A stretch of DNA of 32,128 bases from Alphaproteobacteria bacterium UBA1303 (GTDB lineage Bacteria > Pseudomonadota > Alphaproteobacteria > Micropepsales > Micropepsaceae), in assembly GCA_002307315.1 (NCBI GenBank), contig DBTZ01000048.1, positions 1 through 32,128 on the forward strand. The letters are read 5' to 3'. Positions 13,078 to 21,113 of the stretch are shown piece after piece. The notes beneath the pieces are model-generated. The model was not told where the DNA came from. It saw only the letters and a list, made by a program, of their open reading frames with translations, and did no database searches. Made by a program: the position numbers and the translations under genes. Numbering within the stretch: position 1 is the stretch's first letter; every line of letters begins with the position of its first letter.

Positions 13078-16000
13078 TGGCGTCTCTGGTATTGGGGCTG
13101 GCCGGCCAAGCGGCGGGCGCCGCCATCGGCGGCGGCATTCTCGGCGTTACCACGGCGCAAATCGGCGGCGCGGTCGGGGCGCTGGCCGGCAGCGCGCTCG
13201 ATTCTTATCTGTTTCCCGCGCACATCAAAGGATCGAAGCTTTCCGATCTTTCTTTGCAGACGTCGACCGAAGGGGCGGCGATCCCGCGCATCGACGGAAG
13301 CATTCGCGTCGCCGGGCAGTTGATCTGGGCGACGAAGTACAAACAGACCACGACCACCACGACGTCCGGCGGTAAAGGCGGGGTCAAGACCACCGAATAT
13401 ATATATTCGATTTCGTTCGCCGTCGGCTTGTGCCAGGGCACGGTACACAAGCTCGGCCGCATTTGGGCCGACGGCAGTTTGATCGACGCCTCGCAATATA
13501 CCATCCGCTTTTATTCCGGCAGCGAAACGCAAAGCGCCGATCCGTTGATCGAAGAAATCGAGGGCAGCGGCAATACGCCGGCCTACCGCGGCCTGTGCTA
13601 TGTCGTGTTCGAGGACATGGATGTCACCGATTACGGCGGGCGCATTCCCCAGCTTCAGTTCGAACTGACCCGGTCGATTACCGCCGATGCGCACGAAGAT
13701 GCGCTTGAGAACTTGGTTACATGCGTCAATCTGATTCCGGGCGCCGGCGAGTTCGTCTATGCCACCACGGTGGTGGTACGCGAAAGCAACGGCATCACCA
13801 GTCCGGAAAATCAAGCCAATTCTTCCGGTGTGGCCGATGTCGTCGCCTCGCTCGACGATCTGTCCGGTATTGCACCCAATCTCAAATCGGTATCGCTGGT
13901 GGTGGGTTGGTTCGGTTCCGACTTGCGTTGCAGCGAATGCGTCATCAAGCCCAAGGTCGAGACCGCAGATAAGAAGACCTACGGCGAGTACATCGACGAC
14001 GGCGACACCAAAAAAACCGATTATGTCTGGAAAGTAGACGGCTTGAGCCGCGCCGATGCCGAAATGGTTTCTTATGTCGACGGCTATCCCGCCTATGGCG
14101 GCACGCCATCCGATCGTTCGGTGACACAACTCATCAAGGCGATCAAAGCCAAGGGCTGGAAAATTACCTTCTATCCCTTCTTGTTCATGGATATTGCCGC
14201 CGGCAACGGCTTGGCCAATCCCTATTCGGATAACGCTGCGGTTTTGGGCCAGCCGGCCTATCCTTGGCGCGGACACATTACCTGCAGCCCGGCACCTCGC
14301 TATGCCGGCAGCGTCGATTTGACCGCGGCGGCGGCAACCCAAGTGAGCACCTTCTTCACCCGCAGTTGGGGCTACAGCCGTTTCATCAAGCATTACGCCG
14401 AACTGTGCGCCGGTGCCGGCGGGGTCGATGCCTTCATTATCGGGTCGGAATTGAAGGGGCTGACCAGGGTGCGCAGTGCCGTGTCGACCTATCCGGCGGT
14501 GGCGGCGCTTAAAGTCTTGGCAAACGCGGTCAAGGGCATTGTCGGATCGTCTTGCCGGGTCGGCTACGCCGCCGACTGGTCCGAGTATAACAACCACCAG
14601 ACCGGCGATACCTCGGGCGCGGTGATCTTTAATCTCGATTCTCTGTGGGCCGATGCCAACATCGACTTTATCGGCATCGACAATTATTTGCCGCTGGCCG
14701 ATTGGCGCGACGGCACGGCGCATCGCGATTACCAAGCGGCGGGTCCGACCAGCCCGCGCGACAAGAGTTATCTTACATCCAACATTCGCGGCGGCGAGTA
14801 TTACGACTGGTACTATGCTTCCGATGCGGATCGCGACAATCAAGTCCGCACCGCCATAACCGATGCGGCTTACGGCAAGCCGTGGGTGTGGCGGCAAAAA
14901 GATTTTTGGAATTGGTGGAGCAATTATCACTATAACCGCGCCGACGGCATGGAAAGCGCGACGGCGACGGCCTGGGTGCCGCAATCGAAACCGATCCGCT
15001 TTATCGAACTCGGTTGTCCGGCGGTGGAAAAAGGCGCCAATCAGCCCAACGTTTTCTACGACCCGAAGTCGAGCGAAAGCGCGCTGCCGTATTATTCCAC
15101 CGGTGCGCGCGACGATCTGATGCAGCGCGCCTTTCTCGAAGCGCAGCTTTCCTATTGGAACGCAGCGGTCAACAATCCGACCTCGTCGGTTTATTCCGGC
15201 ACGATGGTCGATGTCGACAATCTCGGCCTGTGGTGTTGGGATGCGCGACCCTATCCTTTTTTCCCGGCTCGCTCCGACTTGTGGGCCGATGCCGGGAACT
15301 ATTCCGTCGGCCATTGGCTCAACGGCCGGCTGGGGTCGGTGCTGTTGTCCGATCTGGTCGCGGAAATCTGCGGCGAATCCGGTTTTTCCGATTACGACGT
15401 CTCGAACCTGTCCAGTTTGGTCGCCGGTTACGCCCGCAGCGAAACCTTAAGCGCGCGCGACGAATTGGAAAGTCTCGCCAAGGCCTTTTTCTTCGATGCG
15501 GTCGAAAGCCAAGGTGCGATCGCGTTCGTCATGCGCGGCCGGGCAATTTCGGCGGCGGTATCGACCGACGATCTTGCGGTCGACGAGACGACGTCCGGCG
15601 ACAATTTCAAATTGTCGCGGGCTCAGGATGCCGATCTGCCGAACGCCTATCGCATCGGCTTTATCGATGCCTCAAACGGCTACGAACAAGGTTCCTATCA
15701 AGCCAAAAAGCTGACCGGCAATTCCAATCGGGTGGTGGAAACGTCGCTGCCGCTGGTAATGGACCGTGCCCAGGCGGGTGGGGTCGGCGATCGGTTGGTG
15801 CAGGAGGCTTGGATGGCGCGCGAGACCGCAAGTTTTTCCCTGCCGCCTTCCCATATCGCACTCAATCCCGGCGACGAAATCGAACTGACCGCCGGCGGCC
15901 GTACCCGGCGGTTGCGTCTCGGCGACATTGCCGATGCGGACGCGCGCATTGTTACCGCCGCGGCTTGCGATCCGTCGCTCTACGATTATGTCGCCGGCGC

Positions 16001-16988
16001 CGCGCGTTCGATTGCTTCGATAAGCAGCGTCAGGCAGACCGGTCGCGCCCTGCTGGCCCTGCTGGATCTTCCGATCCTCGCTTCCGACGAAAAGTCCTAC
16101 GCGCCGCATCTGGCGGCATACGCCGATCCCTGGCCGGCCAGCGTTTTGGTCTATCGCAGCGCCGGCGATGCCAATTATGTCCTCGATACCGCCATCGCCA
16201 AGGCGGCACAGATGGGCGAAACGCTCTACGATTTCTATTCCGGTCCGACGAACCGATGGGATCGCGTCAACTCGCTCTATGTCAAGATGTATAGCGGCAC
16301 CCTGATTTCAGCCGGCGAGGAAGACGTGCTGAACGGCGCCAATGTGCTGGGCTTACAGAATGGCGACGAGTGGGAAATCCTGCAGTTTGCGACCGCGACG
16401 CTGATCGACACCATGACCTGGAAGCTGACCGATCTCATGCGCGGCCAACTCGGCAGCGAGGCCAATATGGCATCGCCCTTGGCTGCGGGCGCCCGCGTTG
16501 TGGTGCTGAATTCGAGAGTGGTGCAATCGTCGATCCCCGAAGCGCAATACGCAACTGCCTTCAATTACAAATGGGGACCGTCGGACAAGGACATCGGCAA
16601 CGCCGCCTATCAAGGCGCGACGGTTGCATTTCGAGGCGTCGGCCTTCGTCCCTATGCGCCGTGTCATGTCGCCTTCGCCTGGAATGGCGGCGATCTTACG
16701 CTGTCCTGGATACGCCGCGACCGCGGCGTTGCCGCCGACGGCTGGGATCAGATCGAAATCCATTTAAGCGAAACGGCGGAAGGCTACGATCTCGAAATCC
16801 TCAATTCCGCCGGCAGCGTGGTGCGCACCTTTTCGTCGCTAACCTCGGCAACGGTTAGCTATACCGCCGCGCAGCAGTCGGCCGATTTCGCCTCCGGCCT
16901 GCCTAACCCGCTCATCGTCAAGGTGTATCAGCTTTCCACGGTGTTCGGCCGCGGACAAGCCAAAACCCAATCGCTCTACACGAGGTAG
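13077..16988 (+). CDS. TIM-barrel host-specificity tail-tip protein (GTA g15, 'megatron')
   Basis: A 1303-residue central tail fibre/receptor-contact protein. The N-terminus is Gly/Ala-rich and hydrophobic (about residues 3-45), then a beta-rich adaptor part (RIDGSIRVAGQLIWATKY). The GTA TIM-barrel domain runs from about residue 265 to 660, with AFIIGSELKGL (Glu458), DFIGIDNYLPLADWRDG (Asp535) and FIELGCPAVEKGANQPNVF (Glu644). The two Glu could be a glycosidase-like pair. A phage tail domain (YDVSNLSSLVAGYARSETLSARDELESLAKAFFFDA) and a beta-rich C-terminal region follow. ATG 13077 overlaps the peptidase stop; GTG 13074 is an alternative. Length and layout match GTA g15. Whether the barrel is catalytic is unknown. 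Confidence 0.95.
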   Translation: MASLVLGLAGQAAGAAIGGGILGVTTAQIGGAVGALAGSALDSYLFPAHIKGSKLSDLSLQTSTEGAAIPRIDGSIRVAGQLIWATKYKQTTTTTTSGGKGGVKTTEYIYSISFAVGLCQGTVHKLGRIWADGSLIDASQYTIRFYSGSETQSADPLIEEIEGSGNTPAYRGLCYVVFEDMDVTDYGGRIPQLQFELTRSITADAHEDALENLVTCVNLIPGAGEFVYATTVVVRESNGITSPENQANSSGVADVVASLDDLSGIAPNLKSVSLVVGWFGSDLRCSECVIKPKVETADKKTYGEYIDDGDTKKTDYVWKVDGLSRADAEMVSYVDGYPAYGGTPSDRSVTQLIKAIKAKGWKITFYPFLFMDIAAGNGLANPYSDNAAVLGQPAYPWRGHITCSPAPRYAGSVDLTAAAATQVSTFFTRSWGYSRFIKHYAELCAGAGGVDAFIIGSELKGLTRVRSAVSTYPAVAALKVLANAVKGIVGSSCRVGYAADWSEYNNHQTGDTSGAVIFNLDSLWADANIDFIGIDNYLPLADWRDGTAHRDYQAAGPTSPRDKSYLTSNIRGGEYYDWYYASDADRDNQVRTAITDAAYGKPWVWRQKDFWNWWSNYHYNRADGMESATATAWVPQSKPIRFIELGCPAVEKGANQPNVFYDPKSSESALPYYSTGARDDLMQRAFLEAQLSYWNAAVNNPTSSVYSGTMVDVDNLGLWCWDARPYPFFPARSDLWADAGNYSVGHWLNGRLGSVLLSDLVAEICGESGFSDYDVSNLSSLVAGYARSETLSARDELESLAKAFFFDAVESQGAIAFVMRGRAISAAVSTDDLAVDETTSGDNFKLSRAQDADLPNAYRIGFIDASNGYEQGSYQAKKLTGNSNRVVETSLPLVMDRAQAGGVGDRLVQEAWMARETASFSLPPSHIALNPGDEIELTAGGRTRRLRLGDIADADARIVTAAACDPSLYDYVAGAARSIASISSVRQTGRALLALLDLPILASDEKSYAPHLAAYADPWPASVLVYRSAGDANYVLDTAIAKAAQMGETLYDFYSGPTNRWDRVNSLYVKMYSGTLISAGEEDVLNGANVLGLQNGDEWEILQFATATLIDTMTWKLTDLMRGQLGSEANMASPLAAGARVVVLNSRVVQSSIPEAQYATAFNYKWGPSDKDIGNAAYQGATVAFRGVGLRPYAPCHVAFAWNGGDLTLSWIRRDRGVAADGWDQIEIHLSETAEGYDLEILNSAGSVVRTFSSLTSATVSYTAAQQSADFASGLPNPLIVKVYQLSTVFGRGQAKTQSLYTR

Positions 16989-16990
16989 TC

Positions 16991-18577
16991 ATGACCGATA
17001 CCACGCCACGTCTGGCGCTGCCGGAACTTTCGGCAGCACAGGCGCAGAAACACGTCACCGTCAACGAATCCTTGGTTAAACTCGACGCGTTGGTCGACCT
17101 GCATATTCTCGGTCTCTACACCACGACGCCGCCGGCATCGCCGTCGGACGGCGACGCCTATGTCACCGGCGGATCGTCTGGCGGTGCCTGGTCCGGTTAC
17201 GACGGCAAGATTGCCTATTGCATCGACGGTTCCTGGCGTTTTTATACGCCGTTCAGGGGCTTGCGCGCGTACTGTGCCGCCGATTACAAGTTCTATCTGT
17301 ATAACGGTTCGGCGTGGGAAGCCGAAAAGGTCTCCGGCAGGACCGTTACGCTAGGAGGCGACCTTTCATTTGCCGGAGCGCTGGCTCAGACCGGTGCGTA
17401 TTCTTGGAGTCTAGGTATCCCCGGCGCCTACAATTACACAATGCCGGCGGTTAGCGGTACGCTCGCGGCGCTAAACTTGGCCCAGACATGGACGGCAGCG
17501 CAGACCGTTAGCTCGTCGATTTTTCTCGCGGTTGACCCCCTGTACCCAAGCCATGTTGGCATCGGGACGACGACGCCTGGGGCTGAGCTGCCGGGGGATA
17601 AAGTTTTAGAAGTTCTTTCGGCGGGGACGACGCGGATAGAGGCATACTCTACCGGCCGGTTTTCTTGCTTCAATTTCGGCAGCGGCGTGGGGGCGCAGCA
17701 CACCACCGGGTTCGTAGTAGTAGACGACACTGATAATGTCATATGGGTAGGTTCTGGAACGAATACCCCTTTAACTTTTGGTTCATATGCCACTGCACGA
17801 TTTCAGATCACGGCCGCCGGGCATTTTATTCCGTATCTGTCCGCTACCTACAATATCGGCGACGCGTCGCACGCCGTAAACAACATGTGGCTGCAGAACG
17901 CAGCTACGGTTGTTTCGGATGCAGCGCACAAAACCGAAATCCGCCACTGGCAGGCTTCTACGGACACCACCGCAATGACGGCGGACACGGCAACAGCTTC
18001 GTGGACCGCCGCGGAACTAGCCGTTGGCAAATCGTTGGCTCGGCTGGTGGCGATGTTCAAGATGAAGGCCGCCGTCGCGGAAAAGGGCAGCGACAAAGCG
18101 CGTATTCACGCTGGTTGGATAGCCCAGGAGGTCATCGCCGCATTCGCCGCGCAGGGCCTTGATGCCCTCGCCTATGGTTGCGTCGGCTTTGATCATGCTA
18201 CCAAGACCGTGACTAAGACCCGCACGGTTAAAAAGCAGAAGACCGAAGCCAAGACAAAGACTGAGGCAGTCGAAAAAATCACGGTGACGGATGGTGTTGC
18301 TGTCGTAATCACCGAACCCACGACCACGAATTATGACGACCCGGTGTTTGAGACGCTGGCGGTCAAAGACGCCGATGGCAATATTATCTTCGGGCGCACC
18401 TACCAAAACCCGGTGATGGAAGATGTCACCGAGACATATACCGAGCAAGAACCCGACTACGAAGATGACGGCGTTACGCAAAAGCACACCTACAGTGTGC
18501 GAATGGGCGAACTGACCTGCTTCGTCATCGCGGCCCAGGACGCGCGCATTGCGGCGTTGGAAGCGAAAGCGACTTAA
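16991..18577 (+). CDS. Tail fibre with DUF2793 domain and S74-type autocleaving chaperone
   Basis: A 528-residue fibre starting two bases after the tail-tip stop. Residues 1-115 are a DUF2793 domain (LALPELSAAQAQKHVTVNESLVKLDALV). The middle (about 150-300) is a beta-rich shaft with VGIGTTTPGAEL, and its gene segment (about 17.5-17.9 kb) is less GC-rich than its surroundings. The C-terminus has VVSDAAHKTEIR with Ser309-Asp310 and Lys314, the S74 cleavage site and Ser/Lys spacing, then HAGWIAQEV and a final MGELTCFVIAAQDARIAALEAK. Between these last two blocks is an unusual insert of roughly 100 residues rich in Lys, Thr and Glu. The chaperone should trimerise the shaft and cut itself off. It probably sets host range. 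Confidence 0.85.
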   Translation: MTDTTPRLALPELSAAQAQKHVTVNESLVKLDALVDLHILGLYTTTPPASPSDGDAYVTGGSSGGAWSGYDGKIAYCIDGSWRFYTPFRGLRAYCAADYKFYLYNGSAWEAEKVSGRTVTLGGDLSFAGALAQTGAYSWSLGIPGAYNYTMPAVSGTLAALNLAQTWTAAQTVSSSIFLAVDPLYPSHVGIGTTTPGAELPGDKVLEVLSAGTTRIEAYSTGRFSCFNFGSGVGAQHTTGFVVVDDTDNVIWVGSGTNTPLTFGSYATARFQITAAGHFIPYLSATYNIGDASHAVNNMWLQNAATVVSDAAHKTEIRHWQASTDTTAMTADTATASWTAAELAVGKSLARLVAMFKMKAAVAEKGSDKARIHAGWIAQEVIAAFAAQGLDALAYGCVGFDHATKTVTKTRTVKKQKTEAKTKTEAVEKITVTDGVAVVITEPTTTNYDDPVFETLAVKDADGNIIFGRTYQNPVMEDVTETYTEQEPDYEDDGVTQKHTYSVRMGELTCFVIAAQDARIAALEAKAT

Positions 18578-18588
18578 CGAAACTCATT

Positions 18589-19059
18589 ATGCAGAATCGT
18601 AAGACGCTTTCCGCCCTGATCGGGGCCGGCGCGGCAACGCTATTGCTTGCCACGGTTCCTCTGCATGAGGGGAAAAGCTTGGTCGGCTATCGTGATCCGG
18701 CCGGCATCCCGACCAAATGCTTCGGCGATACCCACGACGTCGCGGTCGGCAAGCGCTACGGCGAGGCCGAGTGCCTGGTCTCGTTGCGCGACCAACTCGC
18801 TGCCCATGCCGATGGCGTGCTGCGTTGCACGCCTGGTCTTAAGGGGCACGACAACCAAACCGCCGCGGCGGTCAGCCTCGCTTATAACGTCGGTGTCGGA
18901 GCCTATTGCAGATCGTCGGTCGCTCGCCGGTTCAATGCCGGCGATTTCAAAAGCGGGTGCGCCGAAATGTCGAAATACGTCTATGCCGGTGGCAAGGTGC
19001 TTCCAGGCTTGATCAAGCGTCGCGCCGCTGAACGGGCGTTGTGTGAGAAAGGACTGTGA
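18589..19059 (+). CDS. SAR-type endolysin, GH24 lysozyme
   Basis: A 156-residue phage lysozyme of the P21 R / T4 E class. The catalytic triad Glu27-Asp36-Thr42 has exactly the E-x8-D-x5-T spacing of GH24 (HEGKSLVGYRDPAGIPT). Residues about 6-24 form a weakly hydrophobic, Ala/Gly-rich segment without a cleavage site, as in signal-anchor-release endolysins that insert in the membrane and are freed when it is depolarised. Later landmarks are NQTAAAVSLAYNVGVGAYCRSSVARRFN and GLIKRRAAERALC. Several Cys could support disulfide switching. It heads a compact lysis cassette and overlaps the next gene at its stop codon. Confidence 0.93.
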   Translation: MQNRKTLSALIGAGAATLLLATVPLHEGKSLVGYRDPAGIPTKCFGDTHDVAVGKRYGEAECLVSLRDQLAAHADGVLRCTPGLKGHDNQTAAAVSLAYNVGVGAYCRSSVARRFNAGDFKSGCAEMSKYVYAGGKVLPGLIKRRAAERALCEKGL

Positions 19060-19274
19060 TGGATCCGATGATTCAGAGTATCTCAAAATACCAGCGGCCG
19101 GTCGGATCGTTCCTGGCCCTGGCGCTGCTGTTCGTCGGTGTGTTCGTGCCGTCGGTTACGGCCGATAAGTTGTGGGTGTTGGCTGGGCTATCTGGTCTTT
19201 ATTGGGCTGCGCGGTCGATCGACAAGCGCCTGCCGCCCGATGCGCCCAAACCACCCGGCGGAGATATGCCATGA
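19059..19274 (+). CDS. Putative holin (two membrane segments)
   Basis: A 71-residue protein whose ATG shares its A with the endolysin stop. Two hydrophobic segments at about residues 16-34 (GSFLALALLFVGVFVPSV) and 37-52 (KLWVLAGLSGLYWAA) are joined by a short turn, followed by a charged, Pro-rich tail. Size, topology and location between endolysin and spanin genes fit a pinholin/holin that triggers membrane depolarisation. No specific holin family is recognised by sequence. Confidence 0.7.
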   Translation: MDPMIQSISKYQRPVGSFLALALLFVGVFVPSVTADKLWVLAGLSGLYWAARSIDKRLPPDAPKPPGGDMP

Positions 19275-19657
19275 CCGCCGCCGCATTATGGACACTGGCA
19301 AAGACGTGGGGGGATTCTCTGCTTACCTGGATCGCCAAGCCACCGGGCAGCTATATCGCCCTGGCGCTGGCTGCGCTGATCGGCCTGTGGGCGGTTCATC
19401 ATCATGGCTACGCGGCCGGTTATGCCGACTGCACCGCCGAGCGCAACGCCATCGCGACGATCGAAATCCGCCGTCAGGAAACCGTCGGCGCCGCCGTCGT
19501 CACCCGTGCCGAAGTCGAAGCTGCTGCCGATACCGCCAAGGACCGTCGCAACCGGGAGACCATTCGCTATGTCGTCAAGACAATTGCCGCGCGCCCCGAT
19601 GCGGACGCTGAGTGCATCCCTGCTGCTGTTGCTGACGGCATGCGCAACCTCGAATGA
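19271..19657 (+). CDS. Inner-membrane spanin (Rz-like)
   Basis: A 128-residue protein beginning in an ATGA overlap with the holin gene. One N-terminal membrane segment at about residues 28-45 (YIALALAALIGLWAVHHHG) is followed by a periplasmic, charged helical region (ECTAERNAI-like, QETVGAAVVTRAEVEAAADTAKDRRNRE) and a C-terminal ECIPAAVADGMRNL. This is the architecture of i-spanins, which link inner and outer membranes in the last step of lysis. The o-spanin gene begins inside it in another frame, as in lambda Rz/Rz1. Confidence 0.78.
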   Translation: MTAAALWTLAKTWGDSLLTWIAKPPGSYIALALAALIGLWAVHHHGYAAGYADCTAERNAIATIEIRRQETVGAAVVTRAEVEAAADTAKDRRNRETIRYVVKTIAARPDADAECIPAAVADGMRNLE

Positions 19658-19877
19658 GATCACTCCGCCATTGTTGCCGATTGCGCCGCCGGCACTAGTC
19701 GCGTGCGCTGCCGAGCCGGTGCCGGCGATCCCAGGGACGCCCGGCACCGGGCTGACAAAGTCACTGGTCGCCGAAGCGTTGGCCGATCAGCGCGCGGTGG
19801 CGCTTCTCAAAAACCGCTGCGCCAGGGGGTGGAAGGGATTCTACGACGATCTCAAATCGTCGCTTACCCGGCGATGA
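19599..19877 (+). CDS. Outer-membrane lipoprotein spanin (Rz1-like), overlapping
   Basis: A 92-residue lipoprotein starting inside the i-spanin gene in a different frame. The first 15 residues are a lipoprotein signal with lipobox LTAC (Cys15). The mature part is Pro-rich (EITPPLLPIAPP, then EPVPAIPGTPGTG), as in Rz1, and ends in a longer basic helix (VALLKNRCARGWKGFYDDL). ATG 19599 is chosen because it places the lipobox correctly; the longer in-frame reading to 19404 is antisense-like filler within the i-spanin. It is the last gene of the module and is followed by a terminator. Confidence 0.82.
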   Translation: MRTLSASLLLLLTACATSNEITPPLLPIAPPALVACAAEPVPAIPGTPGTGLTKSLVAEALADQRAVALLKNRCARGWKGFYDDLKSSLTRR

Positions 19878-19884
19878 AAGCAGA

Positions 19885-19910
19885 AAGCCCGCATCGAAAG
19901 ATGCGGGCTT
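19885..19910 (+). terminator. Hairpin terminator closing the phage module
   Basis: A perfect 11 bp GC-rich stem (19885-19895 with 19900-19910) closed by a GAAA tetraloop, eight bases after the last phage stop. The following TTCCGCTT is only a weak T-tract. The position suits termination of the late operon. Confidence 0.75.
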
Positions 19911-19987
19911 CCGCTTGAAGGCGGCGGCACAACCGGGGAAGGGGCTATCTGTGCGCTGCGCGCCTTAAACGCATTCGTCGCGTTTTT

Positions 19988-20398
19988 TCAGAACCTGACC
20001 TCGCCGATAAAGCCGCCGGTGTAGGGGTTGATTTCGACGAAAACCGGTTTGCCGCCGCGCCGCGCTTTGACTACATAGCGGCCGTTGAAAAAATATGGTT
20101 TGCCGTCGAAGCGGTCGTAATGCCGCTTGCGCAGGTCGTAGAAGACCCGGTCGTGCGCGACGTAGCCGCTTTTGTATTCCGGCTTCCAATAGCGGTCGTG
20201 CCGAGCGGGGCCTAGTTGCTGCGGGGCTGCAGCCGGCTTGCCGGGCTTGCCGGGCTTATTGGGTTGGCTCGGTTGGTTCTGCCGATCGAAGCCGGGCCGA
20301 TCCGGCCCCGGGGCGCCTTGGGCAAACCCCGCCGTGGTACCGGCCGCGGTCAAAACCGTCGCGGCGAGCAATGCCGTTATGATCCTCTGCATTCTCAT
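19988..20398 (-). CDS. Secreted PepSY-like small protein
   Basis: A 136-residue protein. ATG 20398 on the minus strand has GGAGA upstream; an extension to 20440 would spoil the signal peptide. Residues 1-27 are a signal peptide (IITALLAATVLTAAGTTAGFA). A Pro/Lys/Gly-rich linker follows (NKPGKPGKPAAAP), then a C-terminal domain with KPYFFNGRYVVKARRGGKPVFVEINPYTGGFIGEV, resembling PepSY repeats with their VxINPxTG turn. It is convergent with the phage module and divergent from the PepSY/two-component genes to its right, separated by 135 bases that must hold both promoters. The function is probably periplasmic; no partner is known. Confidence 0.7.
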   Translation of the reverse strand: MRMQRIITALLAATVLTAAGTTAGFAQGAPGPDRPGFDRQNQPSQPNKPGKPGKPAAAPQQLGPARHDRYWKPEYKSGYVAHDRVFYDLRKRHYDRFDGKPYFFNGRYVVKARRGGKPVFVEINPYTGGFIGEVRF

Positions 20399-20533
20399 CG
20401 TATTTCTCCATATCCACCCGCGGTGTATAGCCGCTTTCACCGAACCATTGTCAAAAAGCTATCCGGGTTCGCCTGAACCGGGCCTGGACGGATCGTTCAT
20501 GGCCGGTTCATCTGAAATCGGGTAAAAAATGCC

Positions 20534-21046
20534 ATGCGCGCGCGTCTTGGTTGTGGCTTGCTGTTGTTTGTCATTCTGCTGCTCCCCGCCCAGTCGGCCG
20601 GACGCAACGGAAGCGGCGGTTTTGACCGGTTGCTGCCGGAGATTCGCCGCCATGCGCCCGGTTCGCTCTATGATGTCCAGGGGCCGTATCCCGGTCCCGA
20701 CGGCCGGGCACGCTACCGCATTAAATGGATGACGACGCAAGGCCGCATCGTCTGGTTTGAAGTCGATGCCCGCAACGGCCATATTCTCGGCATGGTGACG
20801 GGGACGATGCCGAGCAACCGCGGGCCGACCTATGCATCGCCGTACGGTTCGCCCTACCGCGATTCCTCGGGTATCGTTCCGCCGCCGGCGTATCCTTATG
20901 CTCCCAATCCCGATTACGATGGTCCGTCCGGCCGGTCCGGTGACGATGCGGCGCCTCGGGCATATCGTCCCGGCGGCGGTGCGTCTTCGCCGGGCGATGG
21001 CGAGCGGCGCGGCGGACGAAACCGAAACGGTCATCCTCCGCGATGA
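20534..21046 (+). CDS. Secreted PepSY-like protein upstream of a two-component system
   Basis: A 170-residue protein with a signal peptide at about residues 1-23 (LGCGLLLFVILLLPAQSAG). The central domain (LLPEIRRHAPGSLYDVQGPYPGPDGRARYRIKWMTTQGRIVWFEVDARNGHILGMV) matches small PepSY-type proteins often encoded next to OmpR-type regulators. The C-terminal third is low-complexity, rich in Pro, Gly, Tyr and Arg. It lies 67 bases before the response regulator and is probably co-transcribed with it. A role in tuning the sensor kinase in the periplasm is inferred from this linkage. Confidence 0.78.
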   Translation: MRARLGCGLLLFVILLLPAQSAGRNGSGGFDRLLPEIRRHAPGSLYDVQGPYPGPDGRARYRIKWMTTQGRIVWFEVDARNGHILGMVTGTMPSNRGPTYASPYGSPYRDSSGIVPPPAYPYAPNPDYDGPSGRSGDDAAPRAYRPGGGASSPGDGERRGGRNRNGHPPR

Positions 21047-21113
21047 GCATGGTGCGAAGGGCCGAAACCGGTTTTGGCGATCTCGCCGCGACAGAACGAA
21101 GAAGTTGTTACCG

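Larger units (their letters stand above)
2724..19877 (+). mobile_element. GTA-like prophage structural and lysis module
   Basis: Collinear head, tail, fibre and lysis genes, nearly all on the plus strand with tight or overlapping junctions. The order from terminase to the tail-tip protein at 13077-16988 matches the RcGTA cluster (g1 to g15, including the small g3.5 and g10.1). Unlike the RcGTA structural cluster, it runs directly into a DUF2793/S74 fibre and a holin-endolysin-spanin cassette, then a terminator at 19885-19910. No integrase, excisionase, repressor, replication gene or flanking direct repeat was found, so a self-mobile prophage is not shown. It could be a remnant, a satellite or a domesticated particle. 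Confidence 0.85.

Noticed and set aside
12999..15314. 771-codon minus-strand open frame opposite the tail-tip gene
   Set aside because: Shadow of the TIM-barrel gene; GC-rich codon bias suppresses stops on the opposite strand.
19404..19598. Longer N-terminus of the o-spanin frame
   Set aside because: It would place the lipobox 80 residues into the protein; ATG 19599 gives a proper lipoprotein signal.
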